The notes under the pieces: generated by a model
Told to the model about the DNA's origin: nothing
Database searches by the model: none
What the model saw: the letters and a program-made list of their open reading frames with translations, nothing else
Position numbers and translations under genes: made by a program
NCBI GenBank assembly: GCA_027625915.1
Contig: JANTQA010000076.1
Coordinates: forward strand, 3,101,501 to 3,165,500
DNA from: Anaeramoeba flamelloides
Taxonomy: Eukaryota; Metamonada; Anaeramoebidae
Length of the DNA stretch: 64,000 bases
Reading direction: 5' to 3'
In this document: one piece after another, positions 12,317 to 24,283 of the stretch
Layout of the letters: the number at the start of each line of letters is the position of its first letter
Position numbering within the stretch: the stretch's first letter is position 1

Positions 12317-12673
12317 GATAACATTCCAATCTTTAATTCAATTATTAATTTCTAAAAAACGGGATTAAAATACTACTTTAAACCAATACTTGTATTACAT
12401 TTTTTTTCAATTTTTTTTTAAATTCGGTTCAATATTTTCCAAAATAACCTCTATTTCTTCAATTTCTCTTGAAACCTTAAACATTTCATTTTCAAAACTG
12501 ATTAGTTTGGAAAAAAAATTGATATATGTACATGTACAAAAAGTGATGTCTTAATATTTTAAGTTGTTTTTTACATAATTTGTCATTTTCTCAAAATAAA
12601 GCTTCAAAAAATTTTTAATCAGTATTTCCAAATAAAAAACATGTTTTTTTTTATTTGTTTTAGAAAACTTATA

Positions 12674-13075
12674 TATCAATCGATCAAAGAAACTGACTAT
12701 AAACCCTAATTAAATATGGTATTGATTTCTTTAAGTTCTATTAGTTATAAAAAAAATTCTAATTAATGAAGGATCAAATTGTAAAATTTTTATCAAAAAA
12801 TAGAGTTAATTTTATATAAAATTTTAATCGTCAGAAAAAATCAAATTAATATTCAATAAAATTGTGAAGATTATGGAAAATTTTCAAAAAATCGCATTCC
12901 TAATTTAAATTTTACTGAAAAAATTCAGATTTTTACTTTCAAAATTGATTTGAACTTAGGTATACTATTGGGTAGTAGATTGGGTGTTGCCTTGGAACAA
13001 TGATAAAAAAAGCTCTGAATTATATTTTGAAAAGATTAGTATAGTTGTTGGGCACACATTATTTAGATCACTTTA
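12674..13075. mobile_element. TA-flanked element family B, copy 3 (about 400 bp)
   Basis: It starts near TATCAATCGATCAAAGAAAC and ends ATTATTTAGATCACTTTA, which is the decayed family B terminus. The interior TTTCAAAATTGATTTGAACT and the following ATTGGGTGTTG block match copies at 4841-5248 and 6548-7363. Confidence 0.6.
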
Positions 13076-13329
13076 TTTGAAAAGTTCAATTTATGTTTGA
13101 ATTTGTATTTGAAAAACTTAAGGGGGTAGTTAGATCATAAGAAATGATAAAAATTTGAGAGCGATGAGAGAAGAGTGTTTTATTTTAGTTGTGTGTGATT
13201 TTAGATTCTCAAAAAAAATTTTTTAATAAATTATTTTTTTTTTTTTTTTTAGTAATGATAAAAAGATTAAAAAAGAAATAAAATTGATAAAATTGGTTTT
13301 CATTTTTTATTTTTTTTTATAGTGAATAA

Positions 13330-13810
13330 TTATTATTTTTTTTGGAAGATAATTCTGGATTCTTAGCATAAAAATTATCGCTATTTTGCTGTTTAAAATT
13401 TGATAAAATATATTCGTATTCGCTTCTCCAATTCTACCAAATCCAAGTGTTTAAACCCCTAACCAGATATGTTTTGGGGTAATTATTATTATTTTGGAAT
13501 CCTTCTAGCTATTACAGCCCTCTTCTTATTTTCTTTTGTGATTCTCTTGATTATAATTTTGTTGTTCTTTTTAAACAAAATCCATTTATCACAAATGCTA
13601 ATTTTAATAAAAATCTTTAGAGTTGCTTTTTGTTGTAATGATTAAAAAAATTCAAAAATGATGAAACAATAACAAATGAAAAAAATTAAATTCCACAATA
13701 GAATGTTGAGATAAGGACAAAAGATAAGTCATTCAACATTCCAAACACTCTTTTTAGCAATTCGGTCCAATCAAAATTCTATTGTGTCAATTTCTTTGAG
13801 ACCTTTGAAA
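13330..13810 (-). repeat. Repeat pair G1 with a decayed protein-coding segment
   Basis: The minus strand matches 25175-25690 on the plus strand at high similarity, in inverted orientation. Part of the shared region, about 13335-13640, reads as protein: WILFKKNNK ... RITKENKKRAVIARRIPK, then YPKTYLVRGLNTWIW and, after an in-frame TAG, NWRSEYEYILSNFK. The 25-kb copy reads WRSEYDYILSNFK, so amino acids are better kept than expected for random DNA. At about 13692-13790 there is an inverted pair around CACAATAGAAT. I do not recognise the family. A decayed transposase or other mobile-element protein is likely but unproven. Confidence 0.5.
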
Positions 13811-14899
13811 AAAAAAATAAAAAATTTAATTAATGAAGTGCTTTAAATAAGAAAATGCAATGGGCTACAACCAAGATAAAAAAAGTTATTTTCTGGTATT
13901 CTTCAAAAGTAAAAAAAAAAAAAATTTTCCTTTACCGTGTTTACTCCATTAAGCCACTTTATTTTATACTATTAATTTCAATATATAGGAAACAAATTTT
14001 CATTCAACTTTTCACAAAAAGATTTTTTAAATCATTCAACATTTTAAATTTTTAATTCCTAAAATCAGTTTAAATTCAAATTTTTCCTTCTTTTGGTATT
14101 GGAAGCTTTGATATTTGATTATTATAATTCTTAGGATATTTTTTTTTTTTTGGAAAGCTGAATTAAAATTTTAATCTATTTATTTTGTAATTAACAGTAC
14201 TTGGTGATTGCTTTTTTTCATCAAAATAAAGACTCTAAAAAAATATAAAAAGTACTGAAATCGTTCTCCAAAACATATGTTATCTTCAAACCCTCTATTT
14301 TAGTTGAAATAAATTATTTAAAAAAAATACTATTTCATTAGAAATCCACTGAAAAATTATTAATACAAATATTTAAATTTCAAGTTTATTCCGAGTTGAT
14401 AATATATGTAAAATAAGAATTTTTTCAATTTGTTTGAAAAACAAAAAATTTTTCAAACAACTTTAAAGAAATAAAACAATGGATCAAAAATTATATAGAT
14501 ATCACAAAAGTAAAATTATTCATTTTACCCACTCAACACTTGAGGTATAAAATTAAACTTTTTAATTAAGTTTTGGCGTTTTTTGTGCTATTTTTTTCTA
14601 TTTCATTTCGGAAAACTAAATTGAGTTTAAAATACTTCTAATGACTGTAATTAAAAGGATCTTTTGACCACTCTTTGAGTTAAGTATCATAGATGTAGTC
14701 ACTTCAAAACTCTCTCTTAAATAGATTAAGTGTGTTAGCACTTAGTCCTTACATATAAAGACAATTCTCTTTTGTTTTTTACTTTTCTTTCTTTTTTTCC
14801 TGGGTGTTTGTTTTAAAAAATTTTTCTTTTACATTTTTAAAGAAAAGATATTCTATGAGTTATATTCATGTATAAATTAGAGGTTGGATAAAAAAACTC
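13811..14899. other. Spacer, nothing recognised
   Basis: AT-rich sequence. The ATG-led frame at 13855-14055 is K/F/I-rich with no motif and is not called. A stretch near 14690-14750 (CTTTGAGTTAAGTATCATAG) resembles the complement of 2540-2640, which suggests one more old repeat pair. Confidence 0.45.
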
Positions 14900-15200
14900 C
14901 AAAAATGAGTTTTAGGGTTTCAGAAAGTGCAATGAGATGATGTAGTGTGTCACTGAGTGTCTTGGGGTGTTGTAGAGTGCCTAGATATCCCGGTATTCAA
15001 GAGTATGGAGAAAAATCTAAGATTTTGCTCAATTTTTTTAAATTTTGAAAAATCTAACTGATTTTTTTTAATTTGAGAAATAAATTGAAAATTTCTGAAT
15101 TTTTCTCTTAATTTCTAAAATTAAAAAAAAACGTAACATTAGTTTTCTTTAGGTTTTCTGTTTTATTTGATAATTTTTCTAGTTTTTTTTTGAGTTTTCT
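14900..15200. repeat. Foldback repeat family E, copy 2
   Basis: It contains GTGTCTTGGGGTGTTGTAGA followed by GTGCCTAG, a foldable segment around TTTGAGAAATAAATTGAAAA against TTCTCTTAATTTCTAAAATT, and TTTAGGTTTTCTGTTTTATT. All of these recur at 43240-43977 and 59517-60060. Confidence 0.5.
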
Positions 15201-15549
15201 ATTTTATTCGTTAAGGGACTAATCTCTTTTAATTTTTTTACCTAAATTTAATAGAGTTTGAGAAAATTTTTTGTTAATTACATATAAACTATCTTTCATA
15301 ATAATTAGCCCATTAAAAATCTAATTTTAAATAAAAATATTTTTTTTTTTTTTTTTTTTTTATTTTTGAAGAGAGAAAATTGCTTATCTCCTGTGTGCCC
15401 TAATTTCTAAACTTTTTTTAGAAATTTTGTTAAAGAATCACAAGTTTTATTATCACTTACTAATGATAATATATATGATGAATTCTTTTTTATTAAAAAA
15501 TATCTCTGATATTATTAATTTTTTTATTTTTTTCAAAAAATTCAGATAT

Positions 15550-18060
15550 CCAGATTTTTCGATTTATTTTATAGGCCGGACAGTCCCATGAAAAATGATC
15601 GAAATCTTCAATGATATCAATATTTAACTTTTATTTACATAAATCACAATTTTTATTTTTATTTTTACTTGTTACATAAGAGTACCTATTTAAACAATTA
15701 GTAAAATTTCGAAATTTTAGAATTGTTTTTGAAGCTTTCCAGTTTAAATATTTTTGTTGTTTGAAATTACAATGATGTTGTTTTATAATTTTTAGATATT
15801 GTTGAACTTTCCAACTAAACTAAAATTCAAAATTTTCCACACAGCTAAAACATTCCAAACAATCACAATAATACGATTTCATTGAAATTGGAGATAATTT
15901 TTATTGTTGTAAAATATGAAAATCATTTTTTCATCTTTTAGTTTTTCTTTTCATTTCATTGTTTGAATTACGTAATTTGTTTCGTTGGATCAAAATTTTT
16001 TTTTAAGGTTTATATTATGTTAAAGTCAAGTTATTCCAAATAGAAGAACTCAAATAAAATTAGTTGGTAGTATCTAACCTTTGATCGATCAATATTCCTA
16101 ATAGAATTTCAACATATTTACTAATGTATTTTTTTGTTTTGCTCTCTCCAAAATTTTTAACACCCCCATGATTTATTTGTATTGATAATTATTTATTTAT
16201 TGTTTTGTGAGTATTGTAATTTATAAAAAAGTGTTAACGTTTCAATTAGTGAATGGTTCTAATTTGATAAATCTTCTTGAATTGATTAAATAAGTTTTTT
16301 TTTTCACAAATCGAATTTTGGTGTGTTAAAAATTTTGAATTGGGGTTTAGGTGAATTTTCCAATTGGGTTAATCGAAAAACTTTTAATTCTAAATCTAAT
16401 AATTTTAATCCCTTAGTGTGCCAATTAATATTTTCATTTTCCAATTTTCGAAAATTTAGTATTGTTTTTATTTTTTTTAAATTTAAGAAATCTAATTTTT
16501 CTATCAATTTATATTTTCTTCGGTATACTTTTAATCTAGCGAGATCAATTTTTGCTTCAGTTTTATAAATTAATCGAGGTGAATGGATATTAATTTGTAA
16601 GAAATTTGTGACTGGTTTATTGATAAATCTATCAATTCTTTCAAAATCATTTTGTTTCAAGTCAAATATTTCAAGACCATAATAAAGTTGACTTAAAATG
16701 AGAGCTTTGAAAGAAGTTATTTTGACTCCATTGTTGAGTTTATGTTGTTGAAACAATCGATTAAGTGTTTCCAAGGACTTTTCCACTTTTTTGAAATTAT
16801 ATTCAAGATGTGTGTTTTTTTCTAACCAAATCCCAAGATAAAAAAATATCTTTTAATTCTTTTTTTATATTTGTTTTTTTTTATTATGTGGGTTCATCCC
16901 GAATCTTTTTATTATTTCTAAAATCCTTTCTAAATTAATTTTTAGAGAGATTAATGGCCCTTTCATAATAAGAATAAGATCATCTGCATACATTTGAACA
17001 TGAACAGCTAAAGTTTTTAACTTTTCTAGTAGGAAATGAGATATAAATGCGAAGAGAATTGGTGATTAGGGATCTCCTTGATAAACTCCAATTCCTTCTT
17101 GTTTGTAATATCTCAAGAGCCAATTTTTAATTGTTTCATTTTTGATAAATTTTTTAATAGATTGATATATTAACGAGTGTTGTATAGAGTCAAAACATTT
17201 TTGTATGTCTATAGTAACTACAAAGTATTTTGTATTTTTATTTTTATTTTTTATTTTTTTAAATTTTCTTAATAAATTTAAAACAGCAATTCTTGTTCCA
17301 AAATATTTTTTAAATCCAAATTGTTTTTTTTGAAATCAAGTCCCATGAGTCTTGAATTCCAATGTATATTAATTTTTAAAAAAAATCCTGGAAGAGATTG
17401 ATTTATAGAGATAGGTCGATAATTTAATGGTTCGCCTTCATCCCCCCGATTTATGAATAAATAATAAATTTCTTTTTTTAATAAAATTTATACTTTTTTT
17501 CAGTTTCGTCTGTTATCCAATTTAAAAAAATATTTTGAACTGTTTTAATAAAATAATTATAATTTAATAAATATTGAGTTGGTTGGTTTTTTATAAACTT
17601 ATAATGATTTATTTTGTCAAATTCTTTAACTGATTTATTTTTTTTGAAATTTGATTATTTCTTTAATTTTATCTTGATCAAAAATTTCCTTTATGTCAAT
17701 TGGATTTAATGAATTTTTATTAATTTTAAATTTTTTAATATAATTAATTATATTTGTATTAGGTTTTTGATTAATTGATTTTACAAAATCGTTATACACT
17801 GTGAATATGGTTTCATTATTTAAAAACATTTTTGTAGAAGTTTCTCTTGTTTTATTTAATGTTTTCCAAAAGTTTTTATTTTTTATTATATTCTTCATTT
17901 ATTTGATTAAGTAATTTTAAGTAATTTAATTCATTAATTTTTTTGATTTTATGTAAATTTTCATTTTTATCAAACAATTTATAAAGTAAATTATTAATTT
18001 TTAATTTATCTTGTTTGATATCAAATACTATTCTTTCAAAAATAAATTTTTTCTTGAATC
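15550..18060 (-). mobile_element. Decayed non-LTR retrotransposon (LINE) with reverse transcriptase
   Basis: Reading the minus strand from 18060 down: an upstream segment with FERIVFDIKQDKLKINNLL, the 17635-17898 frame (FWKTLNKTRETSTK), then reverse-transcriptase landmarks. These are a CFDS motif near 17188-17216 (VTIDIQKCFDSIQHSLIY), QGDP at 17069-17080 followed by a stop where S-P-x-L-F continues, and the YADD active site at 16979-16990 (MYADDLILIM). The 16304-16786 frame is the post-RT region (ALILSQLYYGLEIFD). A C-terminal Cys-x2-Cys ... His ... Cys zinc motif (NCDLCK; DHFSWDCP) lies at about 15575-15655. Stops and frame changes are frequent, so the copy is dead. No endonuclease domain was seen, and I could not assign a clade. 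This is a plain LINE, not an LTR element. Confidence 0.85.
16304..16786 (-). pseudogene. Post-reverse-transcriptase segment of the LINE
   Basis: This is the longest surviving open piece of the LINE, about 160 residues. It matches the region that follows the palm domain in LINE polymerases: repeated 'sLe.LnRLF..h.lnngvKi' then 'ALILSQLYYGLEIFDL', ending in a basic/aromatic segment. The preceding YADD and QGDP motifs lie in other frames of the same element, so it cannot be a stand-alone gene. Confidence 0.75.
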
Positions 18061-18650
18061 ATATAAAAAGTTTATTTTACATATCAACTCATTTCTGAAA
18101 ATATATTTCCAAAATGGGTTTTCTTATTCTTATATTCAACTTTTTAAAAACTATATCAACATCAAAATTTGATATTGATAAAATTTCACGGTAGCCCTGG
18201 AACAACTGTAGTTATATTTAAACAAAATTATATCAAAACCATAATCCAAAATAAGGTCAAACTAAAGTTGGTAATCACATAAAATGATAATTATTATTTT
18301 GGTTTTCATCATTTTTCATTTCTCCTAAAAAATTTATTCATCAAAATACAAACCAAATATATACCATTGTGAACTTTATGAAAATTCAAATAAGCCAAAT
18401 TTCAAAATTAGGGGCAAACTTTTTTTTTATTATTTTTTTCTTTTTTTATTTGTCTTTCAAAAAATACAATGATTATACAACATTTTTATTTATTAATCTA
18501 TATTGGCTATTTTCTGTAAAAAATTAGTAAAATACCTTATTACTCAAAAAAAAAACACAATTAAATTAATTTTTTTCTGATGAAAAATCTGCCCCTATTT
18601 TTGAAATAAAGCTTTCACATTATAATGATCATGATTATCAATCATATTTA
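18061..18650. other. Spacer with a possible element end
   Basis: CACGGTAGCCCTGGAACAAC and a following TGTA, ending at 18210, resemble the right terminus of the foldback element at 18651-19101 (GATAGCCTTGGGGCTGCTGT). No matching left end was found. The rest is AT-rich and featureless. Confidence 0.4.
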
Positions 18651-19101
18651 TACAGTCTTTCCAAGTCTATCATAAAATTTTAAATAAAACACAATTGATT
18701 TTTCTATTGTTATTTTCCATTTTCAAAAAATTGGAATTAAGAGTTATTATTCAAAAAAAAATTTTCAATAAATAAGGTATTATTCAAATTTTTGAACATC
18801 AAAAAAAAAATATTGAAGATTCTTGAAGCACTTTAAAAGTATTGTTCAAAAAAAGATAAATTTTTAAAGATCAGTATATATTGATTTTTTTTTTGAGCTG
18901 TTTTGGACCGATAATTTTTAAGTTTAATGGAATCTTGAATTTTTTTTTTTGATTTTCCCAAATTCGATTAATAACTCATTTATTATTATTTTTTTTTGAA
19001 TAATAACTCTTATTTCCGAATTTTTTGAAAATGGAAACTAAGTCTAGAAAAATCAATTGTGTTTTATTGTAAAATTTTATGATAGCCTTGGGGCTGCTGT
19101 A
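18651..19101. mobile_element. Foldback MITE with arms of about 130 bp (451 bp)
   Basis: It is bounded by TA, with CAGTCTTTCCAAGTCTATCA at the left and its approximate inverse at the right. The arms extend far inward: AAAACACAATTGATTTTTCT and GAGTTATTATTCAAAAAAAA each recur in inverse at 19010-19080. The element could form a long, mostly A-T hairpin. CAG...CTG tips with TA flanks point to Tc1/mariner mobilisation. Confidence 0.78.
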
Positions 19102-19254
19102 AATTTGGAAATGAATATGATTATGAACATGATTATGATGACGATTACAATTAGGATAATGATAACCTAAAATATACTGATAATAAATATTGAAATGAAA
19201 TTAAAAAATTAAATACCTCTCTATCAATATCGAATTCTTTTTTGTTTTTGAATA

Positions 19255-19853
19255 TAAACTATTTTTCAAAAATTTTGACTCACTTTATAATGTTAATGGT
19301 TTTTTTTTAAGGTTTTATTAGGGTACTCTTAACTAAAACATATTTTCAAATTTTTGGATCAGAATCATTTTTTCTAATTTTGCAAATTTTAGTTTGCTTT
19401 TTCAAATTTTTGATTTTCTTTAGTTTTTCTTTTGTTTTTCTTTTTCTTTTTCTTTTTCTTTTTTTTTGAGAATTTTTTTTTTTAAAAAGATCATGTGGAA
19501 AAAAAAAAGAGATCTTCGAAAAGACAAATAATCACTATGGAAATTGTGACTATGTAATGTCTTTGAAAATGAATTTAATTGCTCATAAAAAATCTTATTG
19601 TTCAACTTTTTTTAAGTGAAAGTTCAGTAATAAAAAATCCTTAATTCTCTTTTCAAAAATTGTGACTCATTTTTTTTTAGTTTTTGGTTTTATTTTTTTT
19701 AATTTTTGAAATATCAGCTTTTTAGATATTTAGAATGGCTGAAAAGTGAATTACAAATCAGATTTAGTTATTAATTGTTCTAGAATACTAAAGGATGATT
19801 TTTTTTTTCAATTTATTATATCAGGCGGGTGACAATTTTTGAAAAAGAGTCTA
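19255..19853. mobile_element. TA-flanked element, family I (599 bp)
   Basis: The left terminus TAAACTATTTTTCAAAAATT, continuing TTGACTCAC, is inverted against the right terminus GTGACAATTTTTGAAAAAGA with a following GTCTA. The terminal TAAACTCTTTTTCAAA is shared with elements at 35219-35934 and, loosely, 48501-49522. An imperfect (TTTTTC)n tract lies at 19426-19467. No credible open frame was seen. Confidence 0.6.
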
Positions 19854-20351
19854 TTAACTTACTAATTAAATAATTTATTACATTTTACAAATTTCGCCCT
19901 TACACACCACGTTCATAGTCTCTATTTGGTTTTGTAATTTCAATTGGCATTATAAACAATTTTTTGATCCATTTTTTGAAAAATTCATTAGAATAATGAA
20001 ATATGGATAATAGTTTACTTTGAATAAAATAATATAAAAGGTATAGATGACCAAAATAAATAATAATTTTTATTTTGTATTTTTTTAAAACAAGATTGAA
20101 ACAATTTAATGAAATTGAGAAAAAGTAGTATTAAAAAAATCAATCTGTTTGATATTTCCAATTATCCATACTTTTTACTCAATTTTCTAAATCATAACAT
20201 CTGTAAAATTTGAAAAATGTACCAAATTGATTTAGTAAAAAAACAATTCTAAAAAAAAAATGATTATAATAATAAATAAAAAAAATCCAAAGTTGATAAA
20301 AAGTCAATTGTGAATTTCCTTTAAAAAGATTCTGTTTTTTTTTTTTTCCAA

Positions 20352-22853
20352 CTAAAATTGATTACTATCAAGCAGAGTGATTTGATTTCCTGATTCATAA
20401 ATATCAACAGCCAAGACTACTGATTCTGGTAGATTTGAATAGGCAATTCCCAAGTCTTTACCATTCTTGATGAATGAAATGGTTTTTTTATCCATATCAA
20501 GCAAAATTTCAACATTATCACCAACAACACATTTTTCTCCATAGGCAGAATAGCTACCATTATTATATTTGTTTCCGTTATAAGTTGCGTAAAACATGTA
20601 CCCCTTTGCGTTTTTGTAATTGACACCTGAACTAACCTTGTCTGAAACAACACCGATCATTGTAGCAGTGTAAGATCCATTCAAAGCGTCAATGGAAAAT
20701 TTGATCTTATGGATACCAGAATCATAAACACGGTTGCCTCTCACACCAGCCCAAGCAGTTTTGGTTCCTGTCACTGTTTTCATTTTATTGGATAACGCAA
20801 TAAATGGATCTTTTCGAGACATATTGAAAGAGTTTTCAGAAATTTCGGTTTTTTCCAGAATTGTTTTGCTTTTAACCAAGGTAATTTGATTTCCTGATTC
20901 GTAAATATCAACAGCCAAAACAACTGATTCTGGTAGATCTGAATAGGCAATTCCCAAGTCTTTACCATTCTTGATGAATGAAATGGTTTTACAATCCATG
21001 TCAAGTAAAATTTCAACATTATCACCAACAACACATTTTTCACCATAGGCAGAATTACTACCATTACTATATTTGTTTCCGTTATAAGTTGCGTAAAACA
21101 TGTACCCCTTTGGGTTTTTGTAATTGACACCTGAACTAACCTTTTCTGAAACAACACCGATCATTGTAGCAGTGTAAGATCCATTCAAAGCGTCAATGGA
21201 AAATTTGATCTTATGGATACCAGAATCATAAACACGGTTGCCTCTCACACCAGTCCAAGCAGTTTTGGTTCCTGTCACTGTTTTCATTTTATTGGATAAC
21301 GCAATAAATGGATCTTTTCGAGACATATTGAAAGAGTTTTCAGAAATTTCGGTTTTCTTTGAAATTGTTTTGCTTTTAACCAATGAGATTTGATTTCCTG
21401 ATTCATAAATATCAACAGCCAAGACTACTTTTTCTGGTAGATCTGAATAGGCAATTCCCATATTTATCTCATTCTTGATGAATGAAATGGTTTTACAATC
21501 CATGTCAAGCAAAATTTCAACAGTATCACCAACAACACATTTTTCTCCATAGGCAGAATTACTACCATTATTATATTTGTTTCCGTTATAAGTTGCGTAA
21601 AACATGTACCCCTTTGCGTTTTTGTAATTGACACCTGAACTGACCTTGTCTGAAACAACACCGATCATTGTAGCAGTGTAAGATCCATTCAAAGTGTCAA
21701 TGGAAAATTTGATCCTATGGATACCAGAATCATAAACACGGTTGCCTCTCACACCAGCCCAAGCAGTTTTGGTTCCTGTCACTGTTTTCATTCGATTGGA
21801 TAACGCAATAAATGGATCTTTTCGAGACATATTGAAAGAATTTTCAGAAATCTTGGTCTCCTTTGTAATTCGAATACTATCAACCAATGAGATTTGATTT
21901 CCTGATTCATAAAGATCAACAGCCAAAACAACTGATTCTGGTAGATTTGAATAGGCAATTCCCAAGTCTTTACCATTCTTGATGAATGAAATGGTTTTAC
22001 AATCCATGTCAAGCAAAATTTCAACAGTATCACCAACAACACATTTTTCTCCATAGGCAGAATTACTACCATTATTGTATTTGTTTCCGTTATAAGTTGC
22101 GTAAAACATGTACCCCTTTGCGTTTTTGTAATTGACACCTGAACTAACCTTGTCTGAAACAACACCGATCATTGTAGCAGTGTAAGATCCATTCAAAACG
22201 TCAATGGAAAATTTGATCTTATGGACACCAGAATCATAAACACGAGTGCCTCTTGCACCACCCCATAGAGTTTTGTTACTCTTCACCGTCTTCATTTTAT
22301 TGGAAAATTCAATATTGGAGTCTGCCTTTTCATTAAAGCTCTCTGTTTGTTCGATTTCTTCATCAGAGTCGTCAGATGACTCTTCTACTCCTTGTTGATT
22401 TTGATAATTGTACATGTTGTTGTTAAAGATCGGTGCTTGAATGAGAACAGGCTTGAATTGCCCATCAGCTTCTCGTCCAGTTTCAGCTGCATGCTTTGTC
22501 TCTCCGTTTTGATAGATCCCAAGGCTGAAAAATTGGCTACGCATTAAATTGATCTTGGCTGAATGCAAGTGGATAATGTCAGTGTCTTGATTACAAGAAA
22601 CAAGAAAACACGATGGAAATCCTCCTCTTCCTTTGGCAGTACAAGAACCGCTTTTTTTAATCTTGAGCCACTGCTTGTCAAAGAGCAAATTTTGGAATCT
22701 AACACCTTTTGTGGATTGATAGACAATCCAATGGGAAGAGGCGGAATTAATCAGGCCCTTTCCATCCAATCGACCCTTTTTATCACACTGAAGAAAATTC
22801 TTCGACGATACAGATTGAAGAGCAATAATTGCACGATCAATTAGTTTATTCAT
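20352..22853 (-). CDS. Protein with four tandem SPRY domains and an N-terminal beta-trefoil-like domain
   Basis: An intact single exon of 833 residues, ATG at 22851-22853, stop TAG. Residues 1-115 (FLQCDKKGRLDGKG ... RFQNLLFDKQWLKIKK ... FFSLGIYQNG) look like a fascin- or FGF-type beta-trefoil; this is tentative. An acidic linker (about 150-180, EESSDDSDEEIEQTES) leads to four SPRY repeats from about 184 to the end. Each has WxGxRGxRVYDSGxHKIKFS, GSYTATMIGVVS, GYMFYATYNG, VEILLDMD and KTISFIKNGKDLGIAY. SPRY domains are beta-sandwich protein-binding modules. The repeat unit is 504 nt and the copies are nearly identical in DNA, so they amplified or were homogenised recently. Partner and role are unknown. 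The 504-nt identity may challenge assembly of the repeat number. Confidence 0.9.
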   Translation of the reverse strand: MNKLIDRAIIALQSVSSKNFLQCDKKGRLDGKGLINSASSHWIVYQSTKGVRFQNLLFDKQWLKIKKSGSCTAKGRGGFPSCFLVSCNQDTDIIHLHSAKINLMRSQFFSLGIYQNGETKHAAETGREADGQFKPVLIQAPIFNNNMYNYQNQQGVEESSDDSDEEIEQTESFNEKADSNIEFSNKMKTVKSNKTLWGGARGTRVYDSGVHKIKFSIDVLNGSYTATMIGVVSDKVSSGVNYKNAKGYMFYATYNGNKYNNGSNSAYGEKCVVGDTVEILLDMDCKTISFIKNGKDLGIAYSNLPESVVLAVDLYESGNQISLVDSIRITKETKISENSFNMSRKDPFIALSNRMKTVTGTKTAWAGVRGNRVYDSGIHRIKFSIDTLNGSYTATMIGVVSDKVSSGVNYKNAKGYMFYATYNGNKYNNGSNSAYGEKCVVGDTVEILLDMDCKTISFIKNEINMGIAYSDLPEKVVLAVDIYESGNQISLVKSKTISKKTEISENSFNMSRKDPFIALSNKMKTVTGTKTAWTGVRGNRVYDSGIHKIKFSIDALNGSYTATMIGVVSEKVSSGVNYKNPKGYMFYATYNGNKYSNGSNSAYGEKCVVGDNVEILLDMDCKTISFIKNGKDLGIAYSDLPESVVLAVDIYESGNQITLVKSKTILEKTEISENSFNMSRKDPFIALSNKMKTVTGTKTAWAGVRGNRVYDSGIHKIKFSIDALNGSYTATMIGVVSDKVSSGVNYKNAKGYMFYATYNGNKYNNGSYSAYGEKCVVGDNVEILLDMDKKTISFIKNGKDLGIAYSNLPESVVLAVDIYESGNQITLLDSNQF
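20381..22300. repeat. Four tandem 504-nt coding repeats
   Basis: The marker TTTGATTTCCTGATTC falls at 20381, 20885, 21389 and 21893, exactly 504 nt (168 codons) apart. Neighbouring copies differ at scattered, mostly third-position sites; repeat 2 (counting from the gene start) has KNEINM where the others have KNGKDL. Confidence 0.93.
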
Positions 22854-24283
22854 TTTTTTTTTTTAATAAAGAAACAAATCAAGATAAATGATTACAATCA
22901 AAAAAAAATGAATCAACTCTAATTACCAAATGGTAAATAGTGGGTTAGTTTTCATATAACTTTAGTGTCTTGTTTTTGTTGGTTCTAAAAATTTGAAATC
23001 AAACGAAATAAGAAAAAAATTTGGACATTTTTGAATAATTGAGTCGACTTTCATGAATTTTTTAAAAAAAAAACTCTGTTTCTAGTCACATTATTTGATT
23101 TTCTGAAAGGTTGAATTATTATTTTAGTGTCCAAGTCTGTAATTTAAAACAGTGATTTATTAAACCTTGTTTTTTCAATCTTTTTTTAATTTTCAGAAGA
23201 AATATTCATCAATTTGGATCAAAAAATCCAATTTTTCAAATGTATTTATTAAATGAAAAACGATTTTTAATAAACACGGTTGCCTCGCATACCATTTTAA
23301 GGAGGATAAAAATAAAAAAGAAAAATAATCATACCACAAAAATTATAGACACTTTTTTTACATGTGGGCACTTTGTTTTTTTGAAATTATCCCAAATGTA
23401 GAAAGTAATCACAAGATCTAAATCCAAGAACTTTCTATTTAAAAGTTTTTACAATTTTCAATTGGAAATCTTTAACTTGAAATAAATTCAGTTTTTATAT
23501 TTTCTTAAAAATAGAATAACAGTTTTAGGTTATTGAAAGGATATATTTATTTTTCTTTCAGCAAACTTGTCAAAATAAAAAAGTAAAATAGTGAAAAAAA
23601 TACCTGACATGAAAATAATTCCTTACAAGATTATTAATTGTTAATATTAGGAAAATTGTTGTTTAATTTCTTTTATTTATAATCAAATCTTTTTTTTTGA
23701 ATAATCAAACTATTTAAATTATAACCCCCCACTTGATTAGAATAATGACTAACAAAAATTACACTTTTTCAAAACACCACTCTATTTAATCAAAAACAAC
23801 AATAAAAATGATCATTTTCGAAACTCAGTAAACCTCCATAAAACTGGATTGTTTTGAAAAAAAAAGTTGATCTTACTTAGGGCTTGGAAACACTGACTTG
23901 ATTATTCTTTAGACACATTACTTTAATCAACTTTAGATAAATTTATTACTTTTTTCATAAAAAATTTATTATTTATAAAAAGGATTGGATTTGAAACAAA
24001 GAAAATTTCATAATAAATGGCCCAATTTTATTTTACTTTTTTTTATTTTATTTTTTGATGAAAAACAAATATTAATAGATAAAAGAACAAAATATTAAAG
24101 TATTAATTTTTTTATTATAATAGATAACTTAAATTTATTATACTATTTATTTTCAAAATTTGATTTTAGTATGGCAATGATTTTGAAATACTGATGGTAG
24201 AATTTGGTTAAAGTACTAAACACCATTTCAAAAATTGTGACTCACCTGAAATATCAAATTGACTATATATATATATTTATATA
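22854..24283. other. Spacer with old repeat sequence
   Basis: AT-rich spacer upstream of the SPRY gene. A short fragment ATAAACACGGTTGCCTCGCATACC at 23270-23293 matches the SPRY repeat, so it is probably a stray scrap of that gene. About 23990-24180 (TTTCATAATAAATGGCCCA; TTATAATAGATAACTT) is shared with 58660-59150. Confidence 0.5.

Noticed and set aside
15550-18060. LTR retrotransposon or virus-derived element
   Set aside because: Only reverse transcriptase plus a C-terminal zinc motif were seen, with no LTRs, protease, integrase or capsid; the layout is that of a LINE.
20417-22165. Four repeated minus-strand frames starting MLFQ in the SPRY gene
   Set aside because: They are alternate-frame shadows repeated because the SPRY DNA repeats; the 833-codon frame explains the region.
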